Origin: Hoplostethus atlanticus
Lineage: Eukaryota; Chordata; Actinopteri; Trachichthyiformes; Trachichthyidae
NCBI GenBank assembly: GCA_034670405.1
Contig: JAXDDX010000003.1
Coordinates: forward strand, 11,651,001 to 11,715,000
Length of the DNA stretch: 64,000 nucleotides
Reading direction: 5' to 3'
Position numbers and translations under genes: made by a program. Below, piece after piece: positions 47,880-60,000 of this stretch (the first letter of the stretch is position 1; each line of letters starts with the position of its first letter). The notes under the pieces were generated by a model that saw only the letters and a program-made list of their open reading frames with translations, did no database searches and was not told where the DNA came from.

Positions 47880-48330
47880 CTACTACCGGGGCCGTGACAG
47901 ACCGAGACAAGGGAGGGCAGAGTCAACTGGCCAGCAGGGCAAGCAACAATAATTCGGCCCGATCTCGACCGCCACTCTCAGCGCCGGTCGCCCTCGGCTG
48001 GCGCCCCTCCCTCTGTCCCGGTGGGTCGGCCGCGGGAGCACCAAAGCCGGCCAGCCCGCCAGGCTTCCAGGAGCATCCCGCTCCAGCCCCGACTGACCAG
48101 CTCTTGCAGGCTGCCCCCGGCTGCATCCTCCGCGGACGTCGGTCGGTCGCCGCTGCTGGTCACGCTGGCTCTCCGCTCCATAGTCCGACTTGACTCACCA
48201 GCCATTCTAACCACACGCTCACCCTTTCACACTCAGGTTAAAAAGGACCCGGCTGCAGTCGGCCTCAACTGGCCACAGCCGTGCTGGACCCAGCCTAAGC
48301 CTCACCCCCACCCTCCCCCCCAGTCTGCCA
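47880..48330. promoter_or_regulatory. CpG island inside arhgap35 intron 1
   Basis: By direct count, 27 CpG dinucleotides fall in 47941-48180 (240 bases), far above the surrounding intron. Long frames are open on both strands (for example 47894-48193 + and 47978-48214 -), as expected of GC-rich DNA with few stops, and none resembles a known protein. It lies about 7 kb before the giant coding exon, so an alternative arhgap35 promoter or an unrecognised exon is possible. I found no convincing donor downstream. Confidence 0.5.
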
Positions 48331-51300
48331 CAGGGGGGTTTTGTCGACATGCACAAAGCTTAATTTTGTATTTCAATGGAGGTCCCTTAAATTAGTCTTT
48401 GTGTCTGTTTAACTGGCCCAGATTGTGTAGCCTCACTGGCTTGCTTTCAGTTTTGAAGAAACCTTATCATTGAAGAAGGTACTGCACTGTGAGTGTGTGT
48501 TTTTGTGTATGTTCGTGTGTATGTGGTGGTAGTTTGAATTTATAGCTGCCATTGTCCATGTTTCCAGTGCATTATATTTAGCTGTGCTATCAGAGGCCTT
48601 CTTTGGCAGCTGAAGAGGTTAAACCACAGTGACACACTCCTCCTCTGCCCTTCCCTCCCTCTCTTTCCACTCTCTAACAGGCTGTCCATTCTTTCAAGAT
48701 CCTTTCCTTTATCTGACTTAAACCTTGCTCTTTCCTCTGTCTTCCCTCTTGGACTGTTCAGTAATAGACATATTTCCGATTAGGCTGTGAATATGGTCTT
48801 TTCTGCCCTCTTCCTCCCGTCTTATTCCTCCTATCCTGCTTTCTCGATTCTTGTTTGTTTACAGTCTTTGTCCCTCTCACCCTCCTTTTTTCTGCTCCTA
48901 TCCTGCATCCTTCCTCCCTCTGTCTGTCCATCTACCACTCCTCAGGGGGTCCATGAGTAACTAGCCCTCTATCTCGAGAGTGCCAGGCAGAGGGAGGAAG
49001 AGGAAGTGAGTTTACACTGGTGTGACTTGACAGGGCCCGGCCACATGGCATTTGGACTCTGGCCTTCTGAAGGCCATATAGTGTATATAGCTGAGGAGTA
49101 AATAAACCAGAGGAACAGGACAGGGGTTTGTAGAATAAGTAACAGAGCAGGACCGAACATCCTAGGACTGTATGTAGCATGGCGCACTATTAGTCAAGGT
49201 ATGTAGGTGTGTGTTGGGTTGTTTGTGTGTGTGCAGTTTGATAGAGCAGCCTCAGGGGGATTTGTTAGCCTTATCTCTGGCCTTATTCATGTGGTTAGAT
49301 CACCATGCCGTCAGATCATACCAACGCACAGACAGAGCAGCTTGTTATCCTGCAAATGGAAGGATGAAAATAGCCGTAGCTAATCCACAGAGTTTACATA
49401 ATCCCAATCCCAATTGACCATCTCTCCTGGATCAGGGCTTGATAGCTCTTAGTGTGCTGCAGTAACATAAATATTGCTGTGTATTTATGTGATTCTTTTT
49501 TTTACGGCATGAAGATGATTTGTTTTTAAACATTGTATTCCATATGGGAGACATAGGACCTTTTGATTCAGGCTGTGCTGAGCTTCAGCGGTTAGCGTAA
49601 GTGTTTTCTTATTATGGGAATGATTTATTACTGCTGGATTTGCTCGTGTGGTTTGGTTGGTGTGTTTTGTGTGAGCGAGCCACATGTGTAATGCATTAGC
49701 AATCGTACGGTTACAGTGTTTATGTTTTCTGTTGGTGGTTGTACACATAGACGAGGGACGGAAAGAATGAGGAAATTTGTAGTTCCGGTTTGGTAAGTGA
49801 TAGATGGATGCGCTGCATTAGTGGAAGAGACTAACGACTTCTGTTTTCAGTGTATTGGTGGTAATGCATCACAGTGCACTGAGTTTGTAAAGTACACATG
49901 GCGTTTTATTGTGGGGTGCAGATTTGTCTGAGCGATTGTGTGTGTGCCAGTTTGTGTTTGTATCTGTGGTTTTGTGTGTTTGTTGACGGTCGTACTGCAC
50001 GTTGCATTACTTTCTCCTAAATTTTTCATCCTCCACATCCATCCCTCCATCTATCCCTCTGTCCCCCGGTGGGAGAGCTGAGCCCGAGCAGGAAGTGGTA
50101 TCATCAGTGTGCGGGCTATGCTTCCCAATGCCCCCCTCCCCCCCCAACACTCCCCCACTTCTTCACTAATGGACAACAGGTCTCCAGAGAGAGGGAGGGG
50201 GGTGAGAAGATGACGAGAGAGAGCAGGGGAGTGAGGGGAAAAAGGGAAGATGGGGTATAAGGAGTGTGTTAATAAAGTATTAAAAGAGAGAACCTTAGAA
50301 GAACAGGAATATATATGGCAAGACAACAGGGAGAGGAGAGAGGATGTTATGGTTGTTATGCTTACATCGTGTGGAGGAGATGAGAAGGAGGGGTATCGGT
50401 GTTTGACGGAGCAGAGGAGGGCAGGGCAGCCAGAAAGATAGGGTTTTCCCCTGCTGCCTCTCTGTCATCATCATCACCATCACACTGCTTCATGACTATT
50501 TCATGACCCATGCTTCTGACAACTCCCAGCCTTCCGGGGGTGTACAATACTGCCCCAACCGCAGAGCTTGCTGGGAAACCATGCAAGTGGGTTTCCTTGT
50601 TTTCCTCTCCTGGCCGTTTTCCGTACGGACACTTCAGACACACGCAGTCAGTTTGACATATCTTGATCGCTCTGTACACACGGTGAAGTGGGAGGGAACA
50701 CAGAAGGACTTTGAAGGGCCCTCGCTAGTGACATCTACAATTAGAAACGCTTCTCCTTCCTGTTAGCGCTTTGTCTTGGACTCTTTGTGTAATCACATCC
50801 TCCACTTACATGTAAGCATATACCTTACATTTGTACTGACATGCTCCACTACATTGATTGGCTCACTAATATCCTTTTGACTGGTCTTTTCTTCATCCCC
50901 CCCTTTTGGGTCATCTGATACAGTATATGTGGATCTTCCATTTAGGATAACATGCCACGGTGATAGGGGTTGTAGTAAAGGAAAGGAGTGCACCTAAACA
51001 GTACTGGTAATTACTAACTTTCAACTGGCTGGTGTCCCCTGGCTAACTCGTACAGCTCTGTAATGAAAGGAATGCAGCCGTCCTGTGTCGGGTGCACGGC
51101 CCCTCCCTGTGGGTAGTGAACGCTGCCCTCTGAGGCTCGTGTTAGTGTGAACTTCACGCCCTGCCGCGCCAGCATTCGCTCCAGGCTGCACTCCCAATAC
51201 CCTCCAGATGCACCCTGTCTTCTTTGGCTACTTCTGTCCTCGAGGCAATCGGTGAACTGGAAGGGACTGGTTCAGGCAAGGCGAGATTTGCGGTGTTATG

Positions 51301-54300
51301 TGTTTTCAACTGTTCCAAACCAGGTAGATTGGTGAATGCTTAGAGTGAGAGAGGAAGAGAAGAAGCAAGAGGGGAAATGGAGCAGTGGTAAAGTATTAGG
51401 ACAGGCCCTGATTGTAATCCTTAATGTTTTATATCGTCCAGTCAGCCAGGGCCTCATCATGCCCTGCCCCTCTTCCCGGAGGGGAGTCCAACGGGCAGCT
51501 CACATGACCCAGGTCACTGGGTCTCCCCCTCTCGTCTTTCCCATTCCTCTCTGTACTCTCCCCCTCTCGTCTCCACCAGGCTCCCACCCTCTGGCTCCTC
51601 CTTCATGTCTTCCACCCCTTCCTGCCACTCCTCCTCCTCCTCTCGCTGTCCTTCCCTGCTTGCCCCTACTCTATGTTTTCGGGTCAGAGGTAGATGCAAC
51701 ACAGGCCCTAACCTATCTCTCTGCCTCATCCCTAAAGAGCCCTGGGCCTTGAGACAGTGGTATGGAGCTGGACATGTGCACCAGGCACAAGGCCTCAGGC
51801 TGTACTGGGAGACTGGCTGCCTCCACAACCGGACTGATAGACTGAACTGAGTTGAGCACAGGCAGTGGTGTCTTTATAGGTCTGGAAAAAGAGGAAATGT
51901 ATTAGCTAAATGACTAGATCTATTGTGTATGAAATGCTGCACTTGCCAGTAGACAGGCTGTTGAATTGTTTGGTTGTAGTGTCACATATATTCTACGGTT
52001 CTGTCACTTTGGCATGGGCAGGCAATCTCCAGAGGTATTTAATTTACCTCCATTATCTGATGTTTCCATGTCCTAAACCGTTGCATCCTCACATCACTTC
52101 AGACTGAATGCTGAACTGTCTGTTTGTTTACTTCTCCTTTCACTGACATTCCACTCGGACAGACCGGAAAGCAAGGGAAATTGCATGAGGACAATTTTGC
52201 TTGGCATTCCTCCCGATGATGTTGCAGAAATACCCCTGCTCTTTAAGTGGCTGGCTGTCACAGATATATGTATATGAACTCGTAGACTTACAGATGTGGT
52301 TGTGTGCATATTTGTGCGTGCACACACATGCAAAAGTCCTCCTGTATTTCCTGTATTTAACTGGGCCAAGTGAAGCATAGGTTTACATATATACTGCGTG
52401 TTGAGCCTGGCTTGCCTCAAGACCTATAGGAATTTGGTCCATTTAGATCAGACACTCTCACAACTGGTCACAAACAAAAAGCATTTCACACATGACATGA
52501 TGATAGGGATACAACATAGGCTAAGATCTGAGTCTGTGTGTGTGCATGTGTGTGTGCATGTTTGTGTGTAGGTCCATATGGATCATTTGTGCTAATGTGT
52601 GCAGGGAGGTGAGTTGTCCTACTCATCTGTTAATGTAACCCCCTCTTCTCTGTCATCTTGGCAGGCTGCTACTAAAAGTACACCATAACAAGCTGCTCTG
52701 TGTAGGCACACAATTCACAGATCACAGAACTCTTATATCAAAGCACAAAGATCTAACCCTGAGTTATTTTTGAGATTTGTAATAATTAATTTACCGCATT
52801 CAATTTAATCAAATCAAGTCACCTTTTAGTCACGAACTCAGGATTCTTATGAGTCACACAGCATGCTACAGTAATGAGATATTTTTTTCCACTTGCTTTT
52901 TAATTTGTTCATTCAATCTGCACAGTTTGGCTCCAAAATGAGACAGTCCACAATTTGAAAAAAGTGACACCTACTCTGCTAAAATAGCACAAATTAAAAC
53001 AAATGATAAAGGATAGTAAGTCATTTAAAAATAACACAAATAACAAATAACACTTTTACAAACTGGATCCTCTAGATTTTAGAGATATTGATTGATGGAC
53101 TTCATATTTAGGATTTAGGCTATATAGCATTGACTGCGAAGTGTCGCATGTAATATTACAGGCTTAACATACTCTACATAGTCATGTCTTTGAACCAGAT
53201 CATTGGGTATATGTACAGGAGGGGATGATGTACATTTCTGAAAGATGATTTGAGAACGATTATGATTAGCAGAGCCGTCGCTTGTTCTTTTTACCCAGTG
53301 AACCATATCCAAGGGCAGCAGGTTGCAGTTTAATTTGACAGTGATTGTATTTGAGGCTGCATGCTTTGTAATGTGAACACGACTAGGTCAGCCCTGCTTG
53401 CTCTAGCTGTAGATACCACACCTGCAGTTCTTCTCATCTAGCCATGACTGTATACACTGCATTATTTTTCTAACTGGACGTGTCCATTGATCACAGGCTC
53501 GCACACAGGCACACACACACAAACAAACAAACTTGTGCTGGCATAAATCCTTTCCAGTACAGGCCCCTGAGAAGACCATGAATTAAGCATGATTCCCAGG
53601 TCTTGTAGCTTTTCCACTGTATCGACCTGCAGGCTGACCAAGCACAACACACACAGCAAACATACCTTATTATTACAGGGACCGGGTCTATCTCTGAGCC
53701 CCTTGATACATTTTTCATGCATGTTTTCCTCCACAAATATCAAAACACGAGACATTCTTTTTGATATTGATTCCTTTTTCTGCTGCCTACTTGGTTATGC
53801 ACCTGATGAGGCACTGAGCAGCACTTGCCTCTGTAATGTTAATACACAGTGTGATTGCAATTTGCTTTAGCTTTTCGGGGCTTTGGCATAACTGTCAAAC
53901 TTCAATTAGTGGCACTCAGGTTTTTCAAATGAAACTCAAGAAAATGTATGCAGTAGTTGATACTTGACAGGTGTGCGTTTTATCTACAATGTGTTCCACT
54001 GTAGTCCTTCTCTTTTTCTTTCCCTTTCCCTCTGTTATAGTGGTATTGGACTTTGAAGTTCTTTGTGCATCTACAGTTCTCTGTTGTCTGACAAACTCAA
54101 TTCAGCAGCAATGAAGTCTTTGTCTGCTTTTGTGTTCTCTGTCAAACAAGCCATTCATTATGAACAGTGGTTTTAATGTCTGTTTTTACTAAATTAACTG
54201 TTCGGTTACCATGAGATGGCTGGGGTGACCTCATCCTGCAAATCTATGTCTTCTGTCTTGTAACTTTGTCTGACAGGCTGTTCATTACAAGCTCCAATAT

Positions 54301-55306
54301 CTAGAAAGGGCCCATCCATATAGAGTATTTCTCTCTCTCTCTTTCTTTCACTCTGTCTCTCTCTGACTCTCTTTCACTCATTTTTAGGCCTGGTCTACGG
54401 ATAGGATGAGTTGTATTGGTCCCTATATTGTTGTTGATTTGCCAGTCAACTGAGCCTGGATGAGAAGTGTATGTGCTATTTCTTGACAGCACAGCACAAC
54501 ACACACAATTGTACAACTATTATGTCTAGGTAAATATGTTGCGACATTATAATTAGTGATGGTACATCAACCAACTCTGATTTGTTTGCAGAGCACTGCT
54601 TGGTGAGAGACATAGGAAAACGTGTTTTGATGGAGACGAGTCAGCCAACAGGCAATGCGGCCTTTTAAAATGCAGATGGCTTTCCCTAGTTGGCCAATTA
54701 GTAACTTTATCTCTGGAACACTTATCTGAGCTTTCATCTCTTTGTGTGTGTCTTTCAATTTGTGTGCAGGGGGCTGAGTGTGCCTGTTTTCATAAGTGTG
54801 CGGTGTTGAGCATTTGTGCATATGTGTTTGTGTGCCCAAGCATGTATCTGTTTTCTGCGATAGCTAAAATCCCACATGACTTGATTCAACTGCTGCTGTC
54901 AGCAAGACAGCCAACCATAGTGTTAGATGGGAGATAATAAGCCAAAACACACATAGAGCCTCAATGAACATAGCAATCAAACCAGGCACTACTGTTAGCA
55001 CTAAAGTCATGGCAGTATAAAGGTTTAAGTTAAATGGAGAGAGATTGCCTGTTACTGAGCTACAACTGGGTTAAGTAATGTGTAGCATTCCAGCAGCTTT
55101 GCTACTGACCTCAATCTTTTCAGGAAACGTTCTGTGGTGAAATAGGATCACAGATTAAATATTATTAACAGCACACAGGCACACAGTAGGAATTTAGATG
55201 AGAGGCGCAATAGTTCTCCTCTAATGAATCCTGTTATGAGAATGATTTTTTTTGTATTTCTCTAGATTAATTATATCTCTCATTTCTCTCTCTCTCTGTC
55301 TTGCAG
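48331..55306 (+). other. arhgap35 intron 1, distal part
   Basis: No exon was recognised up to the acceptor CTCTCTGTCTTGCAG at 55306. Mostly unremarkable sequence with pyrimidine-rich stretches (48640-48930, 51480-51680) and CT-rich DNA at 54330-54380. Confidence 0.65.
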
Positions 55307-55338
55307 GGTCAGACCCCAGCCCAGTAAGCTCTTCTTGC

Positions 55339-55374
55339 ATGGAAACTCAGCTTCCTTGGCAGCCGTCTCCCTAG
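55339..55374 (+). other. Upstream ORF in the arhgap35 leader (11 codons)
   Basis: ATG at 55339 opens METQLPWQPSP followed by TAG at 55372. It lies wholly in the leader portion of the giant exon, 39 bases before the main start. A second minimal frame, ATG-GCA-GGA-TGA, lies at 55389-55400. Confidence 0.7.
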
Positions 55375-55413
55375 AGCTTCTGGCCAAGATGGCAGGATGA
55401 GCCTCTGCCAGCG

Positions 55414-58400
55414 ATGATGATGGCCAAAAAGCAAGATGTCCGGGCACCCACCTACAACCTGGTCGTGTTGGGGCTGTCCGGCACGGAGAAGGAGAAGGGC
55501 CAGTGTGGAGTGGGCAAGTCCTGCCTATGTAACCGCTTTGTCCGGCCTAGCGCAGATGACTTCTATCTAGACCACACCTCCGTTCTCAGCACGAGTGACT
55601 TTGGAGGCCGCGTGGTGAACAATGACCACTTCCTGTTCTGGGGGGAGGCTGGGCGGACAGTGGAGGAGGGGCCGGAGTGCCGAATGCACGTGGTGGAGCA
55701 GACAGAGTTTATCGATGATCAGACTTTCCAACCGCATCGCAGCACGGCACTCCAGCCTTACATCAAAAGAGCAGCCTCCACCAAGCTGGCTTCGGCTGAG
55801 AAGTTGATGTACTTTTGCACAGATCAGTTGGGTCTGGAGCAGGACTTTGAGCAGAAGCAGATGCCCGAAGGCAAGCTGATGGTGGATGGCTATTTACTTT
55901 GTGTGGACGTTAGCAGGGGTATGAACCGTAGCTTTGAGGACCAGATGAAATTTGTAACCAACCTTTACAACCAGCTAGCCAAAACCAAGAAACCTGTGGT
56001 ACTGGTTCTCACTAAATGTGATGAAGGAGTAGAGCGCTATATTAAAGACTCACACACCTTTGCCCTGGCTAAGAAGAACCTACAGGTTGTGGAAACATCA
56101 GCTCGATCTAACGTCAATGTTGACTTAGCCTTTCTCACACTGGTTCAGCTAATAGATAAGAGTAGGGGAAAGCCCAAAATCATTCCTTACTTTGAGGCAC
56201 TGAAACAGCAGAGTCAACAGATTGCCTCAGCCAAAGGCCTCTATGAGTGGCTGGTCAACCGAATTGTCAAGAACCACAACGAGACGTGGCCCAACATCAA
56301 CCGCCGCATGCAGTCCTCTAGTGAGTACAAGGACTATATCTTCCTGGAGGGGACAGTTAAAGCCAAGAAGCTTTTCCAGCAGCATGTGCACAAACTCAAA
56401 CAGGAGCATATAGAGAAACGTAGGAAGGCCTATCTCACCACTCTACCCCAAGCCCTGTCTTTATTGGTCCCTGAGCTGGATGAGGTTGACCACCTGAGCT
56501 GGTCTGGGGTTCAGAAAGTGCTGGAAACAAAGAGAGATTTCTCCCAGTGGTTTATAGTGCTAGATGACACCCCCTGGGAGACCACACCACATATTGATAA
56601 CATGGAGGATGACCGCATCCCCCAAGACCTCCTGGAGACCCCTGCGGCCGAGGCTGTGTATGGCACCCACCTGGAGCAGCTGAGGAATGAGCGCAAGCGG
56701 GCAGAGATGAGGTGGGAGTTCAAGGAGAAGCTGAGTATCTCTCCATTCATCACAGCAGGGAAACCCTGGGAGGAGGCCCGAAGCTTCATCATGAATGAAG
56801 ACTTCTACCAATGGCTGGATGAGGCTGAATATCTTGATATCTACAACAAACACCAGAAGGAGATAATTGACCGTGCCAAAGAGGACTTCCAGGAACTGCT
56901 TCTAGAGTACTCGGAGCTGTTCTATGAGCTGGAAGTGGATGCAAAGCCAAGCAAAGAGAAAATGGGTGCCATTCAGGAGGTCTTGGGAGAGGAGCAAAGG
57001 TTTAAAGCCTTGCAGAAACTGCAGGCAGAAAGGGATGCCCTGGTATTGAAACATATCCACTTTGTCTACCACCCCACCAAGGAGACCTGCCCTAACAACC
57101 CCCACTGTGTCGACAGTAAGTTAGAGCAGATCCTGGCCTCCAGGTTCCCTACCCGCTATGCCTCTTCTGATAGTTCAAGACTGGAGGGGGGGAGGGCTGA
57201 TAGGATAAATCTTGTCATCCTAGGGAAAGATGGGTTGGCCAGAGAGATGGCTAACGAAATAAGGGCCATGTGCACCAGTGACGACCGGTACGTATTAGAT
57301 GGGAAGATGTATGAGTTAGCCCTTCGACCTATTGAGGGCAACGTACGTCTGCCAGTCAACTCCTTTCACACACCTACCTTCACACCCCATGGCTGCCTCT
57401 GTTTGTACAACTCAAAGGAGTCCCTCTCTTATGTTGTGGAGAGTCTAGAGAAGCTTAGGGAGTCAACTCTGGGCAGAAGGGAAAGGGAGAATAGCTTAGC
57501 GCAGCTCCCGCTGTCCCTCCTTCTTGTCACCAAGCGGGGGGTGGGCTCCATAGGGGATATAGGAGGGGAGACAGCTCAGACTCTTATCCATCAAGGGCAG
57601 CAGGTGGCTGGGAAGCTGCAGTGTGCCTACCTAGACCCTGCCTCCCCGGGCGTGGGCTATGGGCGCAATGTCAATGAGAAGCAGATCAACCAGATGCTGA
57701 AGGGCCTCTTAGAATCCCGGAGGAGCCTGGGGAGCAGCTCCCCTCCCTTACCCCCTCCTCCCTCTGCCTTCAGAGACTCTCAGGCCCAGCCCATCCCAGA
57801 GGCAGACCTGAGGATAGTCATGTGCTTGATGTGTGGAGACACGTATGACCTAGAGCAGCTCCTTGCTCCCTTCCTGCTGCCCCAGCATTGTCGCCCTGCA
57901 TCCGGCTTCAGCAGTGGCACCTCGGTTCTGCTGGAGCTCAGTGTAGGAGCTCAAAGGCAGAACATTGAGCTCTCTTTACTCTCCTTCCACTCCTCCTTCT
58001 CCCTCCGCAAGAGCAAGCTTGTCCATGGCTACATTGCGGTCTACTCGGCCCGTCGCAAGGCCTCGATGGAGACCTTGTGTGCTTTCCTGTGTGAGGTGCA
58101 AGACATCATTCCTGTGCAGTTGCTAGCAGTAGGGGAGAGCCAGATGGAGCTGTCAGACTCAGACTCAGCCAGGGAACAGGTCACTCAGGGAGAGGATCTG
58201 GCCCATGAAATAGAAGCCAGGTTCAACACAGTAATATGTGGGCATGGTGGGGTAGTAGGGGGGCTTCATAAGATAGACCTCTTCCAGCCCTTCCTCAAGG
58301 AGGTGGTGGAGAAGCATACTATTATAGAAGCTACACACATGTATGACAATGTGGCTGAGGCTTGCACCAATGAGAGCATCAGCCCTCGCTGTGGCTCCCC

Positions 58401-59158
58401 AAGTCCAGTTAACACTCTTTTGGACTCTGAAGATGATATCGACCCATCACCACCCTACCCAACCCTGAGGGAGGACGGCAGTCTCCCTCACATGGGAAGC
58501 TTCAAGCTCCCAGATCTGGATTCAAGTGATGCCTTCTCTGTAATTTCTGAGATCAGCACATTTGAGAGCAAGCTCAACAACAAGTTGCCTCCACAAGTGA
58601 AGCCCAAGCCTGTCCGTAAGGTCAACCTTGGCCCCTACGTGGACCAGCAGCAGGGTGGCACCAACCGCCGGTCCTTACCCCAAGCTGTCACCTGGGCTCC
58701 GGGTAGCGATGGTGGCTATGACCCCTCAGACTACGCAGGAGCCCATGGATGCTGTGAGCAAACCTCGACCCACAGAGGAGGAGAATATTTACTCTGTCCC
58801 TCATGACAGCACACAGGGCAAGATCATCACCATACGCAATGCCAACAAGGGTCACTCCAATGGCAGCGGTGGGGGGAATGGGTCAGACAGTGAGGTAGAC
58901 AGCAGTTCACTGGAGCGCAGGAGAAAGTTTTCGGCCATTGGGGTGAAGCCTAAGCTCTACAGAGACAGATCCAAACGGCTCGGCAAGTTCAGCAGCTTCA
59001 GGACCAGCTTCTCTATAGGCAGTGATGATGAGATGGGTGGCCCACCCAAGGCTAGCCAGGATGAGCTGGGAGGAGCCCAAAAGGAAAACTCCATCAACGA
59101 GGAGAGTGAGGACCCCAAAAGGAGGAATATTCTCAAGAGTCTCCGCAGAAATGCAAAG
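55414..59158 (+). CDS. arhgap35: p190RhoGAP-A, giant N-terminal coding exon, frame broken by one extra base
   Basis: Rho GTPase-activating protein acting downstream of integrins and Src-family kinases. The exon runs from the acceptor at 55306 to the donor AAG|GTTAGT at 59159. The start [10 protein letters not shown] marks ARHGAP35 rather than ARHGAP5. Domains by family alignment: N-terminal GTPase domain (about 1-250; P-loop GVGKS with Ser36, TKCD 200-203), four FF domains (about 270-550; Tyr308 kept), pseudo-GTPase pG1 (from about 595) and pG2 (from about 798), with a proline-rich insert [10 protein letters not shown] between them. Next come the tyrosine motifs DYAEP and IYSVP and the basic segment before the GAP domain. 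One extra G at 58738/58739 shifts the frame after residue 1108; the unshifted frame stops at 58804-58806, giving 1130 residues. Similarity resumes in the next frame to 59158 (about 1248 residues if the base is ignored). The catalytic RhoGAP domain is encoded beyond the window. Confidence 0.94.
58738..58739 (+). other. arhgap35: Single-base insertion (frameshift) in arhgap35
   Basis: The family reads Asp-Tyr-Ala-Glu-Pro-Met-Asp. Here GAC TAC GCA is followed by GGAGCCCATGGAT instead of GAGCCCATGGAT. Removing either G of the pair joins the two frames exactly, and both sides are highly conserved, so the position is certain. It falls just after Tyr1107 (Tyr1087 in the human protein) and before the IYSVP tyrosine (human Tyr1105). 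Confidence 0.92.
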
Positions 59159-59944
59159 GTTAGTGTTTGTGCATGAATGTGTTTGAGTTTATGAATATGC
59201 CTCAACTATGTTAGGTGATTCATATTAAAATACATTTTAAATTTTAAAAATAAAGATGTAGCTATTCCTGAATATAGTAATTCAAGAGTTCTGTTCCATA
59301 TTTGGAAAAAATATGTTGCTTTAAGTTCATCAGTCAATATCTCATATTGAGCAATTCCTCAGTGAAGGATTTATGTTACTTACTATCCTTTAAAAACTAC
59401 CTCATTTTGTTTTCACTTTATTCTAGAAATCATTTTGTTGGATATGTAATTTTGGAACAAAACACTAGAGTTGTATCTAATGATTATTCCATCAGCTAGT
59501 ACGGAGTAATTATGTTAGATGGACGACTGATAAGAGTATTGGCCTATTATAAAACAATTACTGGAACAAATGCTTTATCTGATTAAAATATGCACTGGAA
59601 ATTGTGCAGCAACCATTTAGTCCAATAAAGGAAAATTAGAAGTAATAATAGTAACACGAGCAGAGAGAGATTTTTCACAAATTGCAACATTTCAGCATCT
59701 TCATGTTGGTTTGCCTACCGGTGTCAAGCCAGCCAGAATAAAAAAATAACTCCTTCCGGTTAAAATATCAGAATAAAATCCATCTTGATGATCATGTGTT
59801 GCTGTTTTTTGAGTAATACAAAATACTTAGGTGAATATATTTAAGGCAGACTCTGGAATATTTTTTTTTAAATCCTGTTCACACCATATGTTTCACACCA
59901 ACATTTCTTTTTTCCAAAAGTGACAGTGACTAATTTCATACTTT

Positions 59945-60000
59945 TATTTATAATTAATATATATATATAATTATTTATATATATAATTATTATTATACTT
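59945..60000. repeat. AT-rich self-complementary tract
   Basis: Alternating TA/AT runs around TAATTAATATATATATATAA and TTATATATATAATTATTATT. Much of it is self-complementary and could extrude as a cruciform. Confidence 0.8.

Noticed and set aside
47894-48193. 99-codon open frame in the CpG island as a protein gene
   Set aside because: Frames are open on both strands because stops are rare in GC-rich DNA; no recognisable domain. Kept only as a CpG island.
58740-58806. The 22-residue tail after the frameshift as a genuine alternative C-terminus of p190RhoGAP-A
   Set aside because: It has no family resemblance, while the next frame is strongly conserved across the same bases.
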